This document shows, one piece after another, positions 9,094-18,330 of a stretch of 64,000 bases of DNA (its first letter is position 1; the number at the start of each line of letters is the position of its first letter). The translations under genes were made by a program, and so were the position numbers. Below the pieces are notes generated by a model that had not been told where the DNA came from, made no database searches, and saw only the letters and a list, made by a program, of their open reading frames with translations. The DNA is from B46-G9 sp964581175 (lineage in GTDB: Bacteria > Desulfobacterota > DSM-4660 > Desulfatiglandales > Desulfatiglandaceae), in contig CAZONI010000005.1 of the NCBI GenBank assembly GCA_964581175.1, positions 32,173 to 96,172 of the forward strand, in the 5' to 3' direction.

Positions 9094-10095
9094 TCAAAGG
9101 CACAACGATATCACGATATTTTCAAGAACCGTACGCTCGGATGAGCCCCTCTTGAGGAGTCCATCCGAGCGATACAGGAGATGCAAGGCATCCTCAATCT
9201 CCTCAAATTCCCACTTTCTTGACTGTTGCGCAATCTTGTTTCCCAGAAACCCGGGAATACCCACTTTCATCGGCAAGTCCTTGACCTGCCCTCCCCCTTC
9301 CAAAATCTTTTTTGTATGAGAGATCAGCCGGATCTGTCTGTTCAGCATGCCCAGTACCCTCAGCGCCCCGCTCCGATCTTCGTCGAGAAATCGATTCAAG
9401 ACCCTGAGAGATGGTTCAGTCCGCCTGAAGGAAACCTCGTCCATCAGTTCAAACACCGTGTACGCGCGGCTGAAAACGGCGAGTTCCTTCACCTCTTCCC
9501 TGCCGACATGGCCCTTTCCGTGTCGCAGGGAGAGTTTTTCCAGCTCCGAATACAGGTCCTGCAGACGATTCCCGACCATTTGGAAAAGGTAAGCGCAGGC
9601 TTCCCCATCCATATCCATACCCATTTCCCCGGCAGTGGTCCGCAGCCAGGGAACAACCTCCCTGTCGGGGAGCCTGTTGAACGCAACACTCCACCCCGCT
9701 TCTCTCATCCGCTTGTAAAACCTGGTCTTGAAATTGGTTTTTCCTGAAACGAAAATCAGGCAGGTGGTCGGAACGGGATTTTCGAGATACGGGACAAAGC
9801 TTTCAAGGGCTGATGGAGAAAAACTCTCCGTTCTCCGGACGATGACGAGCCGGTTGGGAGACATGAAAGGCAGTGATCTGGCGGCATCCAGTATCGATGA
9901 GCCTTCGGTTTCACCGCCGTAAAACAATTCTATATTCAAATCCTTCGCCGCCTCCGGGACGAAGGTGTCCCGGATCTCCGTGAGGAGTTTTTCAAGCCTG
10001 AAACGGCTTTCACCGTGAAAGAGATAGACAGCTTGAAGAGTGCCCTTTCTTAAGTGCCGCAAAACGGCTTCCGGCTGGATGTCGCGTGCCATCAA
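9094..10095 (-). CDS. holA: DNA polymerase III subunit delta
   Basis: Clamp-loader wrench subunit that opens the beta sliding clamp. The 333 residues match the HolA family in length and layout: an N-terminal RecA-like domain (LRKGTLQAVYLFHGESRF and VIVRRTESFSPSALESFVPY), a middle lid, and a C-terminal collar domain with GMLNRQIRLI and QSRKWEFEEIEDALHLLY. As usual for delta there is no functional Walker A. Its start overlaps the lptE stop by 4 bp (ATGA), and the lptE-holA pair is a common arrangement in proteobacteria. Confidence 0.93.
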   Translation of the reverse strand: MMARDIQPEAVLRHLRKGTLQAVYLFHGESRFRLEKLLTEIRDTFVPEAAKDLNIELFYGGETEGSSILDAARSLPFMSPNRLVIVRRTESFSPSALESFVPYLENPVPTTCLIFVSGKTNFKTRFYKRMREAGWSVAFNRLPDREVVPWLRTTAGEMGMDMDGEACAYLFQMVGNRLQDLYSELEKLSLRHGKGHVGREEVKELAVFSRAYTVFELMDEVSFRRTEPSLRVLNRFLDEDRSGALRVLGMLNRQIRLISHTKKILEGGGQVKDLPMKVGIPGFLGNKIAQQSRKWEFEEIEDALHLLYRSDGLLKRGSSERTVLENIVISLCL

Positions 10096-10661
10096 AACCT
10101 TTCCATGGTCTGGGCATATACTCTCTTGGCCAGATTTCTGGCAATCGTCTTCACGGCCAGCGTTTGGTTGTAGCGAGTCTTAAGCGGGTCTGTGCTCACG
10201 GAGTAGGATGCCTTATCGGTCACGCCTTTTTGATCCCAGAGTATGCGACCGGAAGCGCGATCGATGAGCCGGGCATCCATTCTGAGCCATAGCCATCTGC
10301 TGCCGGTAGTCGCATAGTTGAACGTCCGGCCCTGGACGGTGTTCTGTCTCACGTCATAGGTGAGCGGATCGCTGCCGATGCGGGTTATCTGAATCTCCAG
10401 AACCGCATCGGCACTCTCCTTTGAAACCACGGGCAGGCCTGAATGATCAATGAATTCCTCCCGGATAATTCGGGTGAAATCTCCCTCGAACCCCAAGGTC
10501 GAGGCGGGGCTTTTCACCATTGGCACCGCAATACTAGATATTTGCAGGCCCTCGGGTTTTCCTGTCTGCTGGAAATGGTAGGAGCATGAACCTCCGCCCA
10601 AGGCAAGAAATGCCAGGAAAGGGAGAACACTTCGATAGAAGCCTCTTGATCTCGTCTTCAT
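10092..10661 (-). CDS. lptE: LPS assembly lipoprotein LptE
   Basis: Outer-membrane lipoprotein that plugs LptD and helps deliver lipopolysaccharide to the surface. The 189-residue protein starts with a basic, hydrophobic signal ending ALGGGSC, whose cysteine is the likely lipidation site, then SYHFQQTGKPEGLQISSIAV, the usual family opening (CGYxF...L...I.I). The later text DVRQNTVQGRTFNYATTG and LIDRASGRILWDQKGV fit the LptE beta-sandwich. It lies between leuS (14 bp upstream) and holA (4-bp overlap), the standard neighbourhood. Sequence conservation in this family is low, so context carries part of the call. Confidence 0.9.
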   Translation of the reverse strand: MKTRSRGFYRSVLPFLAFLALGGGSCSYHFQQTGKPEGLQISSIAVPMVKSPASTLGFEGDFTRIIREEFIDHSGLPVVSKESADAVLEIQITRIGSDPLTYDVRQNTVQGRTFNYATTGSRWLWLRMDARLIDRASGRILWDQKGVTDKASYSVSTDPLKTRYNQTLAVKTIARNLAKRVYAQTMERF

Positions 10662-10675
10662 TTTCTATTCCTTTT

Positions 10676-13255
10676 TCACACGACCATGTTGACCAGTCTT
10701 CCCCTGACCACGATCACTTTCTTGAGCCGCTTTTCACCTATGAAGCGCTGCACCCGGTCATCTGCGAGGGCGGCTGTCTTGAGTTCCTCGTCTCCGAAAG
10801 AAATGGGAACCTCGATTCTGCTCCGCACCTTTCCATTTACCTGCAATACCACCAGCTTGCTCTCAACGCTCAACGCCTCTTCTCTATGTGCGGGCCATTG
10901 GGCCTTTTGGATGCTCCCCTCTTGACCCAGCATCTGCCAGAGTTCTTCAGTCATGTGCGGCGCTACTGGAGAAAGCAGGACAACAATCGCGTCCACTGCT
11001 TCCCGCAATACGGACAAAGCCCGTGCATCCCTGCTTCTGTTTTCAATCCCAAGAAACTGATAGACTTCGTTCACCAACTCCATGACCGCGGAAATGGCTG
11101 TGTTGAAATGGAAGCGATCCTCGATATCACTGGTTACTTTCTTGATGGTCTGGTGGGTCTTTCTATGAATCTTCCTGAGATCCTCAGAAAGCTCATCTCC
11201 TCCTTTAAATGTTTTGGCTGTCTTAATGTCTTCCAGGTTGTCCGCGATGAGACGCCAGACACGGTTCAGAAATCGATAGGCCCCTTCTACACCCTGATCG
11301 TTCCACTCCAGGTCCTTCTCAGGAGGTGACGCAAACAAGCAGAACATCCTCACCGTGTCCGCTCCATAAGTATCAATAAGCGCCTGGGGGTCGACGACGT
11401 TTTTCTTGGACTTGGACATCTTTACGGTCTTTCCGGTAACGACCGGAGTGCCGCACAAAGAGCATCGTCCGTCTTCCACTTCCTGTGGAAAGAGGTACCC
11501 ATGCCTGGGGCACTCCTGGGTCTCCTTGCAGACCATCCCCTGGGTAAGGAGATTGGTGAACGGTTCACGCACGTTCAGATAGTCCAAATTCCTCAGAACC
11601 CTCGTGTAAAATCTTGAGTAGAGCAAATGAAGAATAGCGTGTTCTATACCACCGATATACTGATCCACCGGCATCCAGTAGTCTACTCTTTTCCTGTCCA
11701 GAGGTCCATTTACGTAATCCGGGCAGGCATAACGGTCAAAATACCAGGAGGATTCGACAAACGTATCCATGGTATCCGTTTCCCTCCTCGCCTCTTCTCC
11801 ACACTTGGGGCAAACGGCCTTATAGAAAGAGGCCTCGAAAGGCAAAGGAGACCCCCCGTTCGGCCTCATATCAAGATCCAGTGGAAGCACCACAGGCAGA
11901 TCCTCTTCAGGAACAGGAACGGTGCCGCACCGGTCACAGTACAAAATTGGGATGGGAGCCCCCCAATAACGCTGCCGGGAAATTCCCCAGTCTCTGAGCC
12001 GGTAATTCACTGTTTTGTAGCCCAGCCCTTTTGACTCCAGGTAGCCCGCTATCTCGTCAAGAGCGGCGAGATTTCGCTGACCGTTGAACGGACCGCTGTT
12101 GACCAGGATGCCCTCATCCACGTAGGCTTCGGTCATATCGTCTTCATCCAGTTCGCGGTCCGGGGGGCTGATTACGACCCTGAGGGGGAGATCATACTTC
12201 TTCGCGAATTCGAAATCTCGCTGATCATGTGTCGGGACCGCCATGATTGCCCCGGTACCGTACTCGGCAAGGACGAAGTTGGCGACGTAAATAGGGATCT
12301 GCTCATTTGTCATGGGGTTCAGGCAGTACCTTCCGGTAAACATGCCTTCTTTTACCGTAAAATCAGCGGTCCGTATGAAGCTGTCCATCTTCAGGGTTTT
12401 CTCAATAAAGGCGATGACCTCTTTTTCTTGCGGCAATCCCTTTACCAGGTCGCGGACCATGGGGTGCTCAGGGGCGAAACAAAGGAACGTGGCCCCGTAA
12501 AGGGTATCCTGTCTGGTAGTAAAGACCTCTATGACCTGCTCCGATTGCGGGACCGGGAATCGAATGATCGCCCCAATGCTCTTCCCTATCCAATTGCGCT
12601 GCATTGTCAACACACGGTCAGGCCATCCCGGCAGTTTCTCGCAATACTCCAGGATTTCCTCAGCGTAGTCAGTAATCTTCAGAAACCAGCTGTCCATCTC
12701 CCTGATGACTACTTCTTCATCGGTATGACGCCAGCAGCAACCGTTTTCCACCTGTTCATTCGCGAGGACACTCTGGCATTTTTCACACCAATTGACATGC
12801 GTTCGCTTCTTGTATGCAAGCCCCTTTTCATACATTTTGAGGAAAATGAGCTGTTCCCATCGATAATATTCGGGATCGCACGTGGCCAGCTCACGCTCCC
12901 AGTCGTAGCTGAATCCCATCCTCTTGAGCTGGGTCTTCATGGCCCGGATGTTGTCATAGGTCCATTTGGCCGGATGAGTCTTATTCTCGATCGCCGCATT
13001 TTCCGCGGGCATGCCAAAGGCATCCCATCCCATGGGATGGAGAACATTTTTTCCGCGCATCCTCATGTATCTTGCGACCACATCCCCGATGGTGTAGTTG
13101 CGTACGTGGCCCATATGAATCTTTCCCGAAGGATAAGGGAACATCTCCAGGAGATAATATTTTTCCCTGTCCGGGTCTTCGAACGTCTGAAACAGTTTTT
13201 CCTGCGCCCAGATTTCCTGCCATTTCTCTTCTAGTTGTTGGGGGTGGTACTTCAT
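10676..13255 (-). CDS. leuS: Leucyl-tRNA synthetase
   Basis: Charges tRNA-Leu; class Ia synthetase of 859 residues, normal bacterial length. The HIGH signature is in PYPSGKIHMGHVRNYTIGD (HMGH 47-50); the KMSKS loop is KMSKSKKNVVDP at about 620. Between them is the CP1 editing domain (ATFLCFAPEHP and the GTGAIMAVPTHDQRDFEFA stretch with the conserved Asp). A zinc-like cysteine cluster (NWCEKCQSVLANEQV) and a C-terminal anticodon domain ending RLVNMVV are present. It starts at ATG 13255 behind a purine-rich AGGAAGGA. lptE and holA follow closely, and nusB and the rib genes lie upstream. Confidence 0.98.
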   Translation of the reverse strand: MKYHPQQLEEKWQEIWAQEKLFQTFEDPDREKYYLLEMFPYPSGKIHMGHVRNYTIGDVVARYMRMRGKNVLHPMGWDAFGMPAENAAIENKTHPAKWTYDNIRAMKTQLKRMGFSYDWERELATCDPEYYRWEQLIFLKMYEKGLAYKKRTHVNWCEKCQSVLANEQVENGCCWRHTDEEVVIREMDSWFLKITDYAEEILEYCEKLPGWPDRVLTMQRNWIGKSIGAIIRFPVPQSEQVIEVFTTRQDTLYGATFLCFAPEHPMVRDLVKGLPQEKEVIAFIEKTLKMDSFIRTADFTVKEGMFTGRYCLNPMTNEQIPIYVANFVLAEYGTGAIMAVPTHDQRDFEFAKKYDLPLRVVISPPDRELDEDDMTEAYVDEGILVNSGPFNGQRNLAALDEIAGYLESKGLGYKTVNYRLRDWGISRQRYWGAPIPILYCDRCGTVPVPEEDLPVVLPLDLDMRPNGGSPLPFEASFYKAVCPKCGEEARRETDTMDTFVESSWYFDRYACPDYVNGPLDRKRVDYWMPVDQYIGGIEHAILHLLYSRFYTRVLRNLDYLNVREPFTNLLTQGMVCKETQECPRHGYLFPQEVEDGRCSLCGTPVVTGKTVKMSKSKKNVVDPQALIDTYGADTVRMFCLFASPPEKDLEWNDQGVEGAYRFLNRVWRLIADNLEDIKTAKTFKGGDELSEDLRKIHRKTHQTIKKVTSDIEDRFHFNTAISAVMELVNEVYQFLGIENRSRDARALSVLREAVDAIVVLLSPVAPHMTEELWQMLGQEGSIQKAQWPAHREEALSVESKLVVLQVNGKVRSRIEVPISFGDEELKTAALADDRVQRFIGEKRLKKVIVVRGRLVNMVV

Positions 13256-13369
13256 CTTCTACCAGTCCTTCCTCTCAATTGCCTGTCGCTGCCAGCGTCT
13301 TTCGTAGTCGCGGTGAAACATCCCATCCGCACCGGTGAACAAACATTCTACCACGTCCTCTCATTCCAT

Positions 13370-13936
13370 TCAGACAACAACGATTGAACAAGAGTCCAGG
13401 TAACCAAATGTACTTTTCAAGGTCTCCGCGATGCCTTCAAGAGAGCCCTGCAAGGCACGTGGAAAAGAAAAGACCGTCTTGAGGTAACACTCGGATTCCG
13501 CTCCGTAGATTTCTTCATATGGACGCAGCAGGGTGATACAGGCGTCGCGATAGAAAGCGGTCGGGTCTGTGCCGGCGTCATGCGGAAGCGGAATCCAGAC
13601 AACCATGTCTCTGATCTTGAGTTTTGCGAGAGAATGCCCAAGCTCTCCGACACATCTGAGAAAGACCTCAGGAGAACAATCCGCCTTCGGACCGAGGCCT
13701 TTCAGAAGGATCTTGTCAGCCTTGATCCTTCCTTCAGATGCCAGCAAAATCGTGCTCCCGAGAGAACCTTTGAAGAACCCGGATTCCTCAAGAAAAGTAA
13801 GATATCCGCCCGTGCGGGAGTTGAGGGAAAAAATGGCGCCCTGGGAATCAAAGGGTTCCTGGAAGACCAAAGCCGCCACGGCCTCACACCAAAGGTCTTC
13901 CAGAGAGACTTCCACGAAGCGTAAATCTAATTTCAT
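13370..13936 (-). CDS. Orphan N-terminal-like domain of M17 leucyl aminopeptidase
   Basis: A 188-residue protein resembling the non-catalytic N-terminal macro-like domain of cytosol aminopeptidase (PepA/M17), with the family pattern in LVFQEPFDSQGAIFSLN, ILLKGLGPKADCSPEVFLR and the C-terminal YGAESECYLKTVFSFPRALQ. No catalytic M17 domain with its metal ligands follows: the next gene is leuS, after a 114-bp gap. It may act as an oligomerising or DNA-binding element, as the PepA N-domain does in Escherichia coli, but that is inference. The similarity is judged by eye and moderate. It lies between nusB and leuS on the same strand. Confidence 0.6.
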   Translation of the reverse strand: MKLDLRFVEVSLEDLWCEAVAALVFQEPFDSQGAIFSLNSRTGGYLTFLEESGFFKGSLGSTILLASEGRIKADKILLKGLGPKADCSPEVFLRCVGELGHSLAKLKIRDMVVWIPLPHDAGTDPTAFYRDACITLLRPYEEIYGAESECYLKTVFSFPRALQGSLEGIAETLKSTFGYLDSCSIVVV

Positions 13937-14016
13937 CGTAATAGAACCGGAACAGACTCATGAGAAACGAGAGCACTTAGGGCCCTCGAAATACAGAGCG
14001 TTTTCGACCTTGCAGG

Positions 14017-14439
14017 TTATTGAGCGGCGTCGCTTCCCCGCAATGTGTTGAAGATATCGTCCAGGATTCCGTTGATGAACTTTCCGGACTCGGCATTGCC
14101 GAATCGTTTTCCAAGTTCAACCGCTTCATCGATTGATACCTTTGGGGGAATGTCTTCTCTATAGAGGATTTCAAAAACCGCCAGACGCAGGATCGACCGG
14201 TCAAGCCGGGACATCCTCTCCAGCCGCCAGTTCCTGGACGACCGCCTGATCATGCAGTCTATTTCCTCCTTTTTCTCACAGGTCCCGAGCACGAGATCCC
14301 GGGCAAAGGCACGACCGGATTTCTTTCCAAAAAAGTTGTCGCACACGAGATCAAAGGCCGTGGATACTTCTTCCTGGAGAAATTCCAGGCAAAATAGGAC
14401 CTGGATCGCCAATTCGCGTGCCTTTCTACGACTCCCCAT
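14017..14439 (-). CDS. nusB: Transcription antitermination factor NusB
   Basis: All-helical RNA-binding protein that joins NusE (S10) on boxA RNA for rRNA antitermination. Length (140) and motifs are standard: GSRRKARELAIQVLFCLEF at the start and the C-terminal ILRLAVFEILYREDIPPKVSIDEAVELGKRFG with GKFINGILD, the best conserved NusB region. It follows ribH by 50 bp, repeating the very common ribH-nusB pairing. Confidence 0.96.
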   Translation of the reverse strand: MGSRRKARELAIQVLFCLEFLQEEVSTAFDLVCDNFFGKKSGRAFARDLVLGTCEKKEEIDCMIRRSSRNWRLERMSRLDRSILRLAVFEILYREDIPPKVSIDEAVELGKRFGNAESGKFINGILDDIFNTLRGSDAAQ

Positions 14440-14489
14440 GCCAGTTACCCGGGCGGAAGAAACCGCGGTGGATGGACCATGTTCGCGGT

Positions 14490-14957
14490 TCAGGCCAACT
14501 CTCGAAAAAGATTTGCCATTTCCATGGCGGCCACGGCAGCTTCATAGCCCTTGTTGCCCGCCTTGGACCCGGCACGTTCAATGGCCTGTTCCAGGTTATC
14601 CGTGGTCAGGACGCCAAACGTTACAGGGATGTTGCTTTCCAGGGCTACCGAAGCGATTCCCTTGGAAACCTCGGCCGCCACATACTCAAAATGAGGAGTG
14701 GCGCCCCTGATCACCGCCCCGAGACAGACAACAGCATCATACTTCCCGCTCTTCGCGATCTTTTTTGCGACGAGGGGTATTTCAAAGGCTCCGGGCACCT
14801 TCAACAGGGTAATCTCTTTCTCATCAGCGCCATGCCGGACGAGGGCATCCATCGCCCCATCTGCAAGTCTGGAACTGATAAAATCATTAAACCGACTCAC
14901 GATCACTGCAAAACGCAGCCCGGCTGCTGACAACTTCCCTTCAAGAACCCGCGGCAT
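14490..14957 (-). CDS. ribH: 6,7-dimethyl-8-ribityllumazine synthase
   Basis: Condenses 5-amino-6-ribitylaminouracil with dihydroxybutanone phosphate to make lumazine, the penultimate riboflavin step; icosahedral or pentameric cage enzyme. The frame opens at 14996, but GGAGG lies 8 nt before the ATG at 14957 (MPRVLEGKL), giving 155 residues. Motifs: RFAVIVSRFNDFIS, KVPGAFEIP, CLGAVIRGATPHFEYVA and the catalytic loop with TFGVLTTDNLEQA. It lies between ribBA and nusB. Confidence 0.97.
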   Translation of the reverse strand: MPRVLEGKLSAAGLRFAVIVSRFNDFISSRLADGAMDALVRHGADEKEITLLKVPGAFEIPLVAKKIAKSGKYDAVVCLGAVIRGATPHFEYVAAEVSKGIASVALESNIPVTFGVLTTDNLEQAIERAGSKAGNKGYEAAVAAMEMANLFRELA

Positions 14958-15048
14958 GTTCGGTTCCTCCCTGCTCATTTCCCATCTGGTTTCCATCCAT
15001 AAATGCCTGTTACTTCACTGCACCTTTTTGGCCCCTCTGTCTGAACCC

Positions 15049-16260
15049 TTACTTCTCTTCGACGATGTGCATCAGGTGTCCAAGCTTCTGGCACTTGGTC
15101 AAAAGATATCTCATATTCTCAGTCCTCGGTTCTATTTCAATGGGGACCCTTCCTGTTACCTCGAGTCCATATCCTTCAAGTCCGACAAGCTTCTTCGGAT
15201 TATTGGTCAGCAAGCGCATCTTTTTCACTCCGAGGGTCACCAGTATCTGCGCCCCGACGCCATAGTTTCTCAAATCAGGCGCAAAGCCCAATTCCTCATT
15301 GGCTTCAACCGTATCAAGCCCCTTGTCCTGAAGCGCATAAGCTTTCAGCTTGTTAGCCAAGCCGATCCCCCTGCCCTCCTGCATCAGGTAGAGCACGACC
15401 CCCAGCCCCTTCTCCTGAATCACCTCCATTGCCTTCTGAAGCTGCTCCCCACAATCACAACGGTAGGAACCGAAAACATCCCCGGTCAGGCATTCAGAAT
15501 GCACACGGACCAGAACCTCCTTTTCCGGGCTGATATCTCCCTTCACCAGCGCGAGATGTTCGTACTCATCGATATCATTGACAAAAGCCATAGCCTTGAA
15601 CTCTCCGAAAGGGGTGGGCAACATCGTCTCGGCAGCCTTGTGGACAAAGGATTCAGTTCGCATGCGGTATTCGATGATATCTGCCACCGTGGCAATCTTC
15701 ATGTCGTGTTCCCGTGCAAATACCTCCAGATCCGGCAACCTTGCCATTGTGCCATCATCTTTCATGATCTCGCAGATCACCGCCGCAGGCTTCAGGCCGG
15801 CGAGCCCGGCAAGATCCACAGACCCTTCTGTCTGGCCTGTCCTGAAGAGGACACCGCCCCTCCGGGCCCTGAGGGGAAAAATATGCCCGGGCTGGACCAG
15901 ATCTTCGGGCCGGGAATCATCCCGCACAGCCGTTAGTATGGTATGGGCCCTGTCGGCCGCTGATATGCCGGTGGTCACCCCCGATCGCGCCTCAATGGAA
16001 ACGGTGAAAGCCGTTTTGAATGTTGAGCGATTGTCATACACCATCAAGGGAAGCTGCAGTCTTTCTACAATTTCCGGGTGCAGTGCCAGGCAGATCAGTC
16101 CTCTCCCGAATCGTGCCATAAAATTGATGACTTCCGGGGTCACTTTCTCTGCCGCAATGGTAAGATCGCCCTCATTTTCCCGATCTTCATCATCGATCAG
16201 GATAACCATCTTACCCTGTCTCATATCCTCCAGGACTTCTTCTATCTTTGCCATTAGCAT
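15049..16260 (-). CDS. ribBA: Bifunctional 3,4-dihydroxy-2-butanone 4-phosphate synthase / GTP cyclohydrolase II
   Basis: Supplies both precursors of riboflavin: dihydroxybutanone phosphate from ribulose 5-phosphate, and the pyrimidine from GTP. The N-terminal RibB domain (about 1-205) has the acidic metal site DDEDRENEGDLTIAAE and RRGGVLFRTGQTEGSVDLA. The C-terminal RibA domain has VRVHSECLTGDVFGSYRCDC, whose cysteines bind zinc, and QEGRGIGLANK. The start is either ATG 16260 or ATG 16254, just after the ribE stop at 16262; neither has a strong ribosome site, suggesting coupling to ribE. Both domains look active. Confidence 0.97.
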   Translation of the reverse strand: MLMAKIEEVLEDMRQGKMVILIDDEDRENEGDLTIAAEKVTPEVINFMARFGRGLICLALHPEIVERLQLPLMVYDNRSTFKTAFTVSIEARSGVTTGISAADRAHTILTAVRDDSRPEDLVQPGHIFPLRARRGGVLFRTGQTEGSVDLAGLAGLKPAAVICEIMKDDGTMARLPDLEVFAREHDMKIATVADIIEYRMRTESFVHKAAETMLPTPFGEFKAMAFVNDIDEYEHLALVKGDISPEKEVLVRVHSECLTGDVFGSYRCDCGEQLQKAMEVIQEKGLGVVLYLMQEGRGIGLANKLKAYALQDKGLDTVEANEELGFAPDLRNYGVGAQILVTLGVKKMRLLTNNPKKLVGLEGYGLEVTGRVPIEIEPRTENMRYLLTKCQKLGHLMHIVEEK

Positions 16261-16261
16261 C

Positions 16262-16924
16262 TTATTCGCCAAATCCGTATTTTGTAAGCATCTCCCCCGT
16301 TATACCGGAGGATGCCTCTCCGGGTGCAGGAGATCGCTTGTCTTGGAAAAATTTTTCCACATACTTTCCGATCAAATCAACCTCAATATTGACCGGGTCT
16401 CCCGTGTGCTTATTGAGAATAGTCGTTTCCCTCGCGGTCTCCGGAATGATATTCACTTCAAAAAACGTCTCCCCGCATTGATTGACGGTGAGGCTGATAC
16501 CATCCACGGCTATGGAACCCTTTTCAATGATGTACCGAAAAAGCTTCTTTTCCATCTGCACTCTCAGGAACCAGGACCTGTCTCTCTGCTCCTTCCTGAC
16601 AATCTTTCCCGTGCCGTCCACGTGACCCGCCACCAGGTGTCCCCCGAGGCGGTCAGACAGGCGGAGCGCCCTTTCGAGATTTACCTCTTCCCTTTCTTTC
16701 AGAAAAGCCAATGTGCTCCTGGAAAGGGTCTCACCGGACACATCCACGCTGAAACCGTCAGGTCCGATCGCCGTCACGGTCAGGCAGACCCCGTTTACCG
16801 AGATGCTCTCCCCCAGGGAGCAGCCACCCATAGAGAACAGGGGGGCGATGGCTATCCTCATGTCGCCCCCGCCCCGCTGGATCGACTTGACCTTTCCTTT
16901 CCCTTCAATCAAACCGGTAAACAT
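16262..16924 (-). CDS. ribE: Riboflavin synthase, alpha chain
   Basis: Dismutates two lumazine molecules into riboflavin and its ribitylaminouracil precursor. The 220 residues form two tandem lumazine-binding domains: the first starts MFTGLIEGKGKVKSI and contains GESISVNGVCLTVT; the second starts GHVDGTGKI and contains GSIAVDGISLTVN. It lies between ribD (42 bp upstream) and ribBA (1-bp gap), the classic ribD-ribE-ribBA-ribH order. Confidence 0.97.
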   Translation of the reverse strand: MFTGLIEGKGKVKSIQRGGGDMRIAIAPLFSMGGCSLGESISVNGVCLTVTAIGPDGFSVDVSGETLSRSTLAFLKEREEVNLERALRLSDRLGGHLVAGHVDGTGKIVRKEQRDRSWFLRVQMEKKLFRYIIEKGSIAVDGISLTVNQCGETFFEVNIIPETARETTILNKHTGDPVNIEVDLIGKYVEKFFQDKRSPAPGEASSGITGEMLTKYGFGE

Positions 16925-16966
16925 GATCCGGAGAGCCCTTCTCTATCCTTCCAGAGCTGATAGATT

Positions 16967-18088
16967 TCACGATGCAGCGGCATAATCGGGGTATCCCACC
17001 ACGAGGATATCATCGCCGAAACGCTTCACGCGGATATCCTTGAGGAACACACTCTCTTTCATCATCCGCGGGCCCGGTCCCGAGGCCATGGGTACCCCAT
17101 CTCCACCGCCGAGCAGCCTGGGCGCTTTGAAGATGTAAAATTTGTCCACAAGCCTTCCTCGCAAGAGGGACCCGATAATGCCCGCTCCTCCTTCCACGAG
17201 AAGGCTGGTGATCATTTTCTCTCCCAGTATATCCAGCAGGGATTCCATGTCAATTCTGCCTTGCCTTGTGGGGCAGTTGACCACGGTATTTTTCCCCTTC
17301 TCAAAATCGCGGACGACGCCTTTATTCATCCCGGAACCGACCACCCACATCGTGCCCGTAGAGGATTCCTGCTTTATGATACGCGCCTGGGCCGGCGTTC
17401 TTAAATGGGTGTCCACAACTATCCTCAAGGGGTCCTTTCCTTTACCATGCTTCGGCCGGCAGGTCAATCGGGGATCATCGGCAAGGATGGTCCCGATCCC
17501 CACCATAACGGCGTCAACGCGATTCCTCAGTTGATGAACGTACTCCCTGGATCGTTCATTGGTAATCCATCTTGAATCTCCACCGGAAGTGGCGGTCCAG
17601 CCGTCCAGTGTCTGGGCCGATTTCACCATCACAAACGGTCTTCCTGACGAGACATACTTCACGAAGTCCTCGTTCAGTTCACGGCACTCGGCCTCGAGCA
17701 CGCCGAACTCCACCTGGATATGGTGTTCGGCCAGGAATGCCGCCCCACCGCCTCTCACCCCGGGGTTGGGATCCCTCATCCCGATCACCACTCTTTTTAT
17801 ACCACTCGCGAGTATCGCCTCCGTGCAGGGCGGCGTTCGTCCAAAATGATTGCACGGCTCAAGGGTCACGTACATGGCCGCGCCCGGGGCGTTTCCTCCC
17901 AGTCTCTTCAGGGCCTCTATTTCCGCATGGGGCGCCCCTGCTCTCCGGTGATATCCCTTCGAAAGAACATTTCCATCTCTCACAATGACCGCCCCTACGG
18001 CAGGATTGGGAGACGTTCGTCCCGATCCTTTCCTTGCCAGGCGGATGGCCTCTCTCATGAACCGAATATCAACATTGTGCTGAAACAT
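16967..18088 (-). CDS. ribD: Bifunctional riboflavin deaminase/reductase
   Basis: Deaminates and then reduces the GTP-derived pyrimidine. The deaminase domain (about 1-145) has the zinc site HAEIEAL (His54, Glu56) with Cys79 and Cys88 (EPCNHFGRTPPC). The reductase domain (about 150-373) includes VKSAQTLDGWTATSGGDSRW and LLVEGGAGIIGSLLRGRLVD. It is the first gene of the rib group. The 315 bp before it holds only the repeat at 18162-18330, and no FMN riboswitch could be recognised there, so expression may depend on read-through from nrdR or on an unseen promoter. Confidence 0.96.
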   Translation of the reverse strand: MFQHNVDIRFMREAIRLARKGSGRTSPNPAVGAVIVRDGNVLSKGYHRRAGAPHAEIEALKRLGGNAPGAAMYVTLEPCNHFGRTPPCTEAILASGIKRVVIGMRDPNPGVRGGGAAFLAEHHIQVEFGVLEAECRELNEDFVKYVSSGRPFVMVKSAQTLDGWTATSGGDSRWITNERSREYVHQLRNRVDAVMVGIGTILADDPRLTCRPKHGKGKDPLRIVVDTHLRTPAQARIIKQESSTGTMWVVGSGMNKGVVRDFEKGKNTVVNCPTRQGRIDMESLLDILGEKMITSLLVEGGAGIIGSLLRGRLVDKFYIFKAPRLLGGGDGVPMASGPGPRMMKESVFLKDIRVKRFGDDILVVGYPDYAAAS

Positions 18089-18161
18089 TATAGGATATAG
18101 ATATTTTCAGCGAAACACCAGGGCATAGTGAGCCTCGTTTTGCCGAAAAACCCCCGCATCG

Positions 18162-18330
18162 AATGCCAAATGACAAAATCCAAATGTCAAATCATTGTCA
18201 AAATCCTGGTGCACAAAAGCGCCAGGAAATTTCCTATTTATCCGGGTTACAGGCCAAAGAACGATATTTGCCTAAGATGACATTTGTCATTGGTTATTCA
18301 TTTGACATTTGGATTTTGTCATTTGGCATT
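18162..18330. repeat. MITE-like element with 31-bp perfect terminal inverted repeats (copy 1)
   Basis: Bases 18162-18192 are the exact reverse complement of 18300-18330 (31 bp, beginning AATGCCAAATGACAAAATCC). The interior of about 107 bp encodes nothing, but holds more scattered CAAATG/CATTTG motifs. The element fills the gap between nrdR and ribD. A related element lies at 26748-26949 and shares the core CCAAATGACAAAATCCAAAT. It looks like a non-autonomous mobile repeat; no transposase is in the window, and no target-site duplication could be assigned with confidence. As RNA it would form a long hairpin in either direction. Confidence 0.85.

Noticed and set aside
14698..16960. Two long plus-strand open frames (about 412 and 460 codons) over ribH, ribBA and ribE
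   Set aside because: Antisense shadows of intact rib genes; low-complexity composition and no ribosome sites.
18162..18330. CRISPR array or spacer-like arms
   Set aside because: There are two inverted arms, not repeated direct units with spacers, and no cas genes are in the window.
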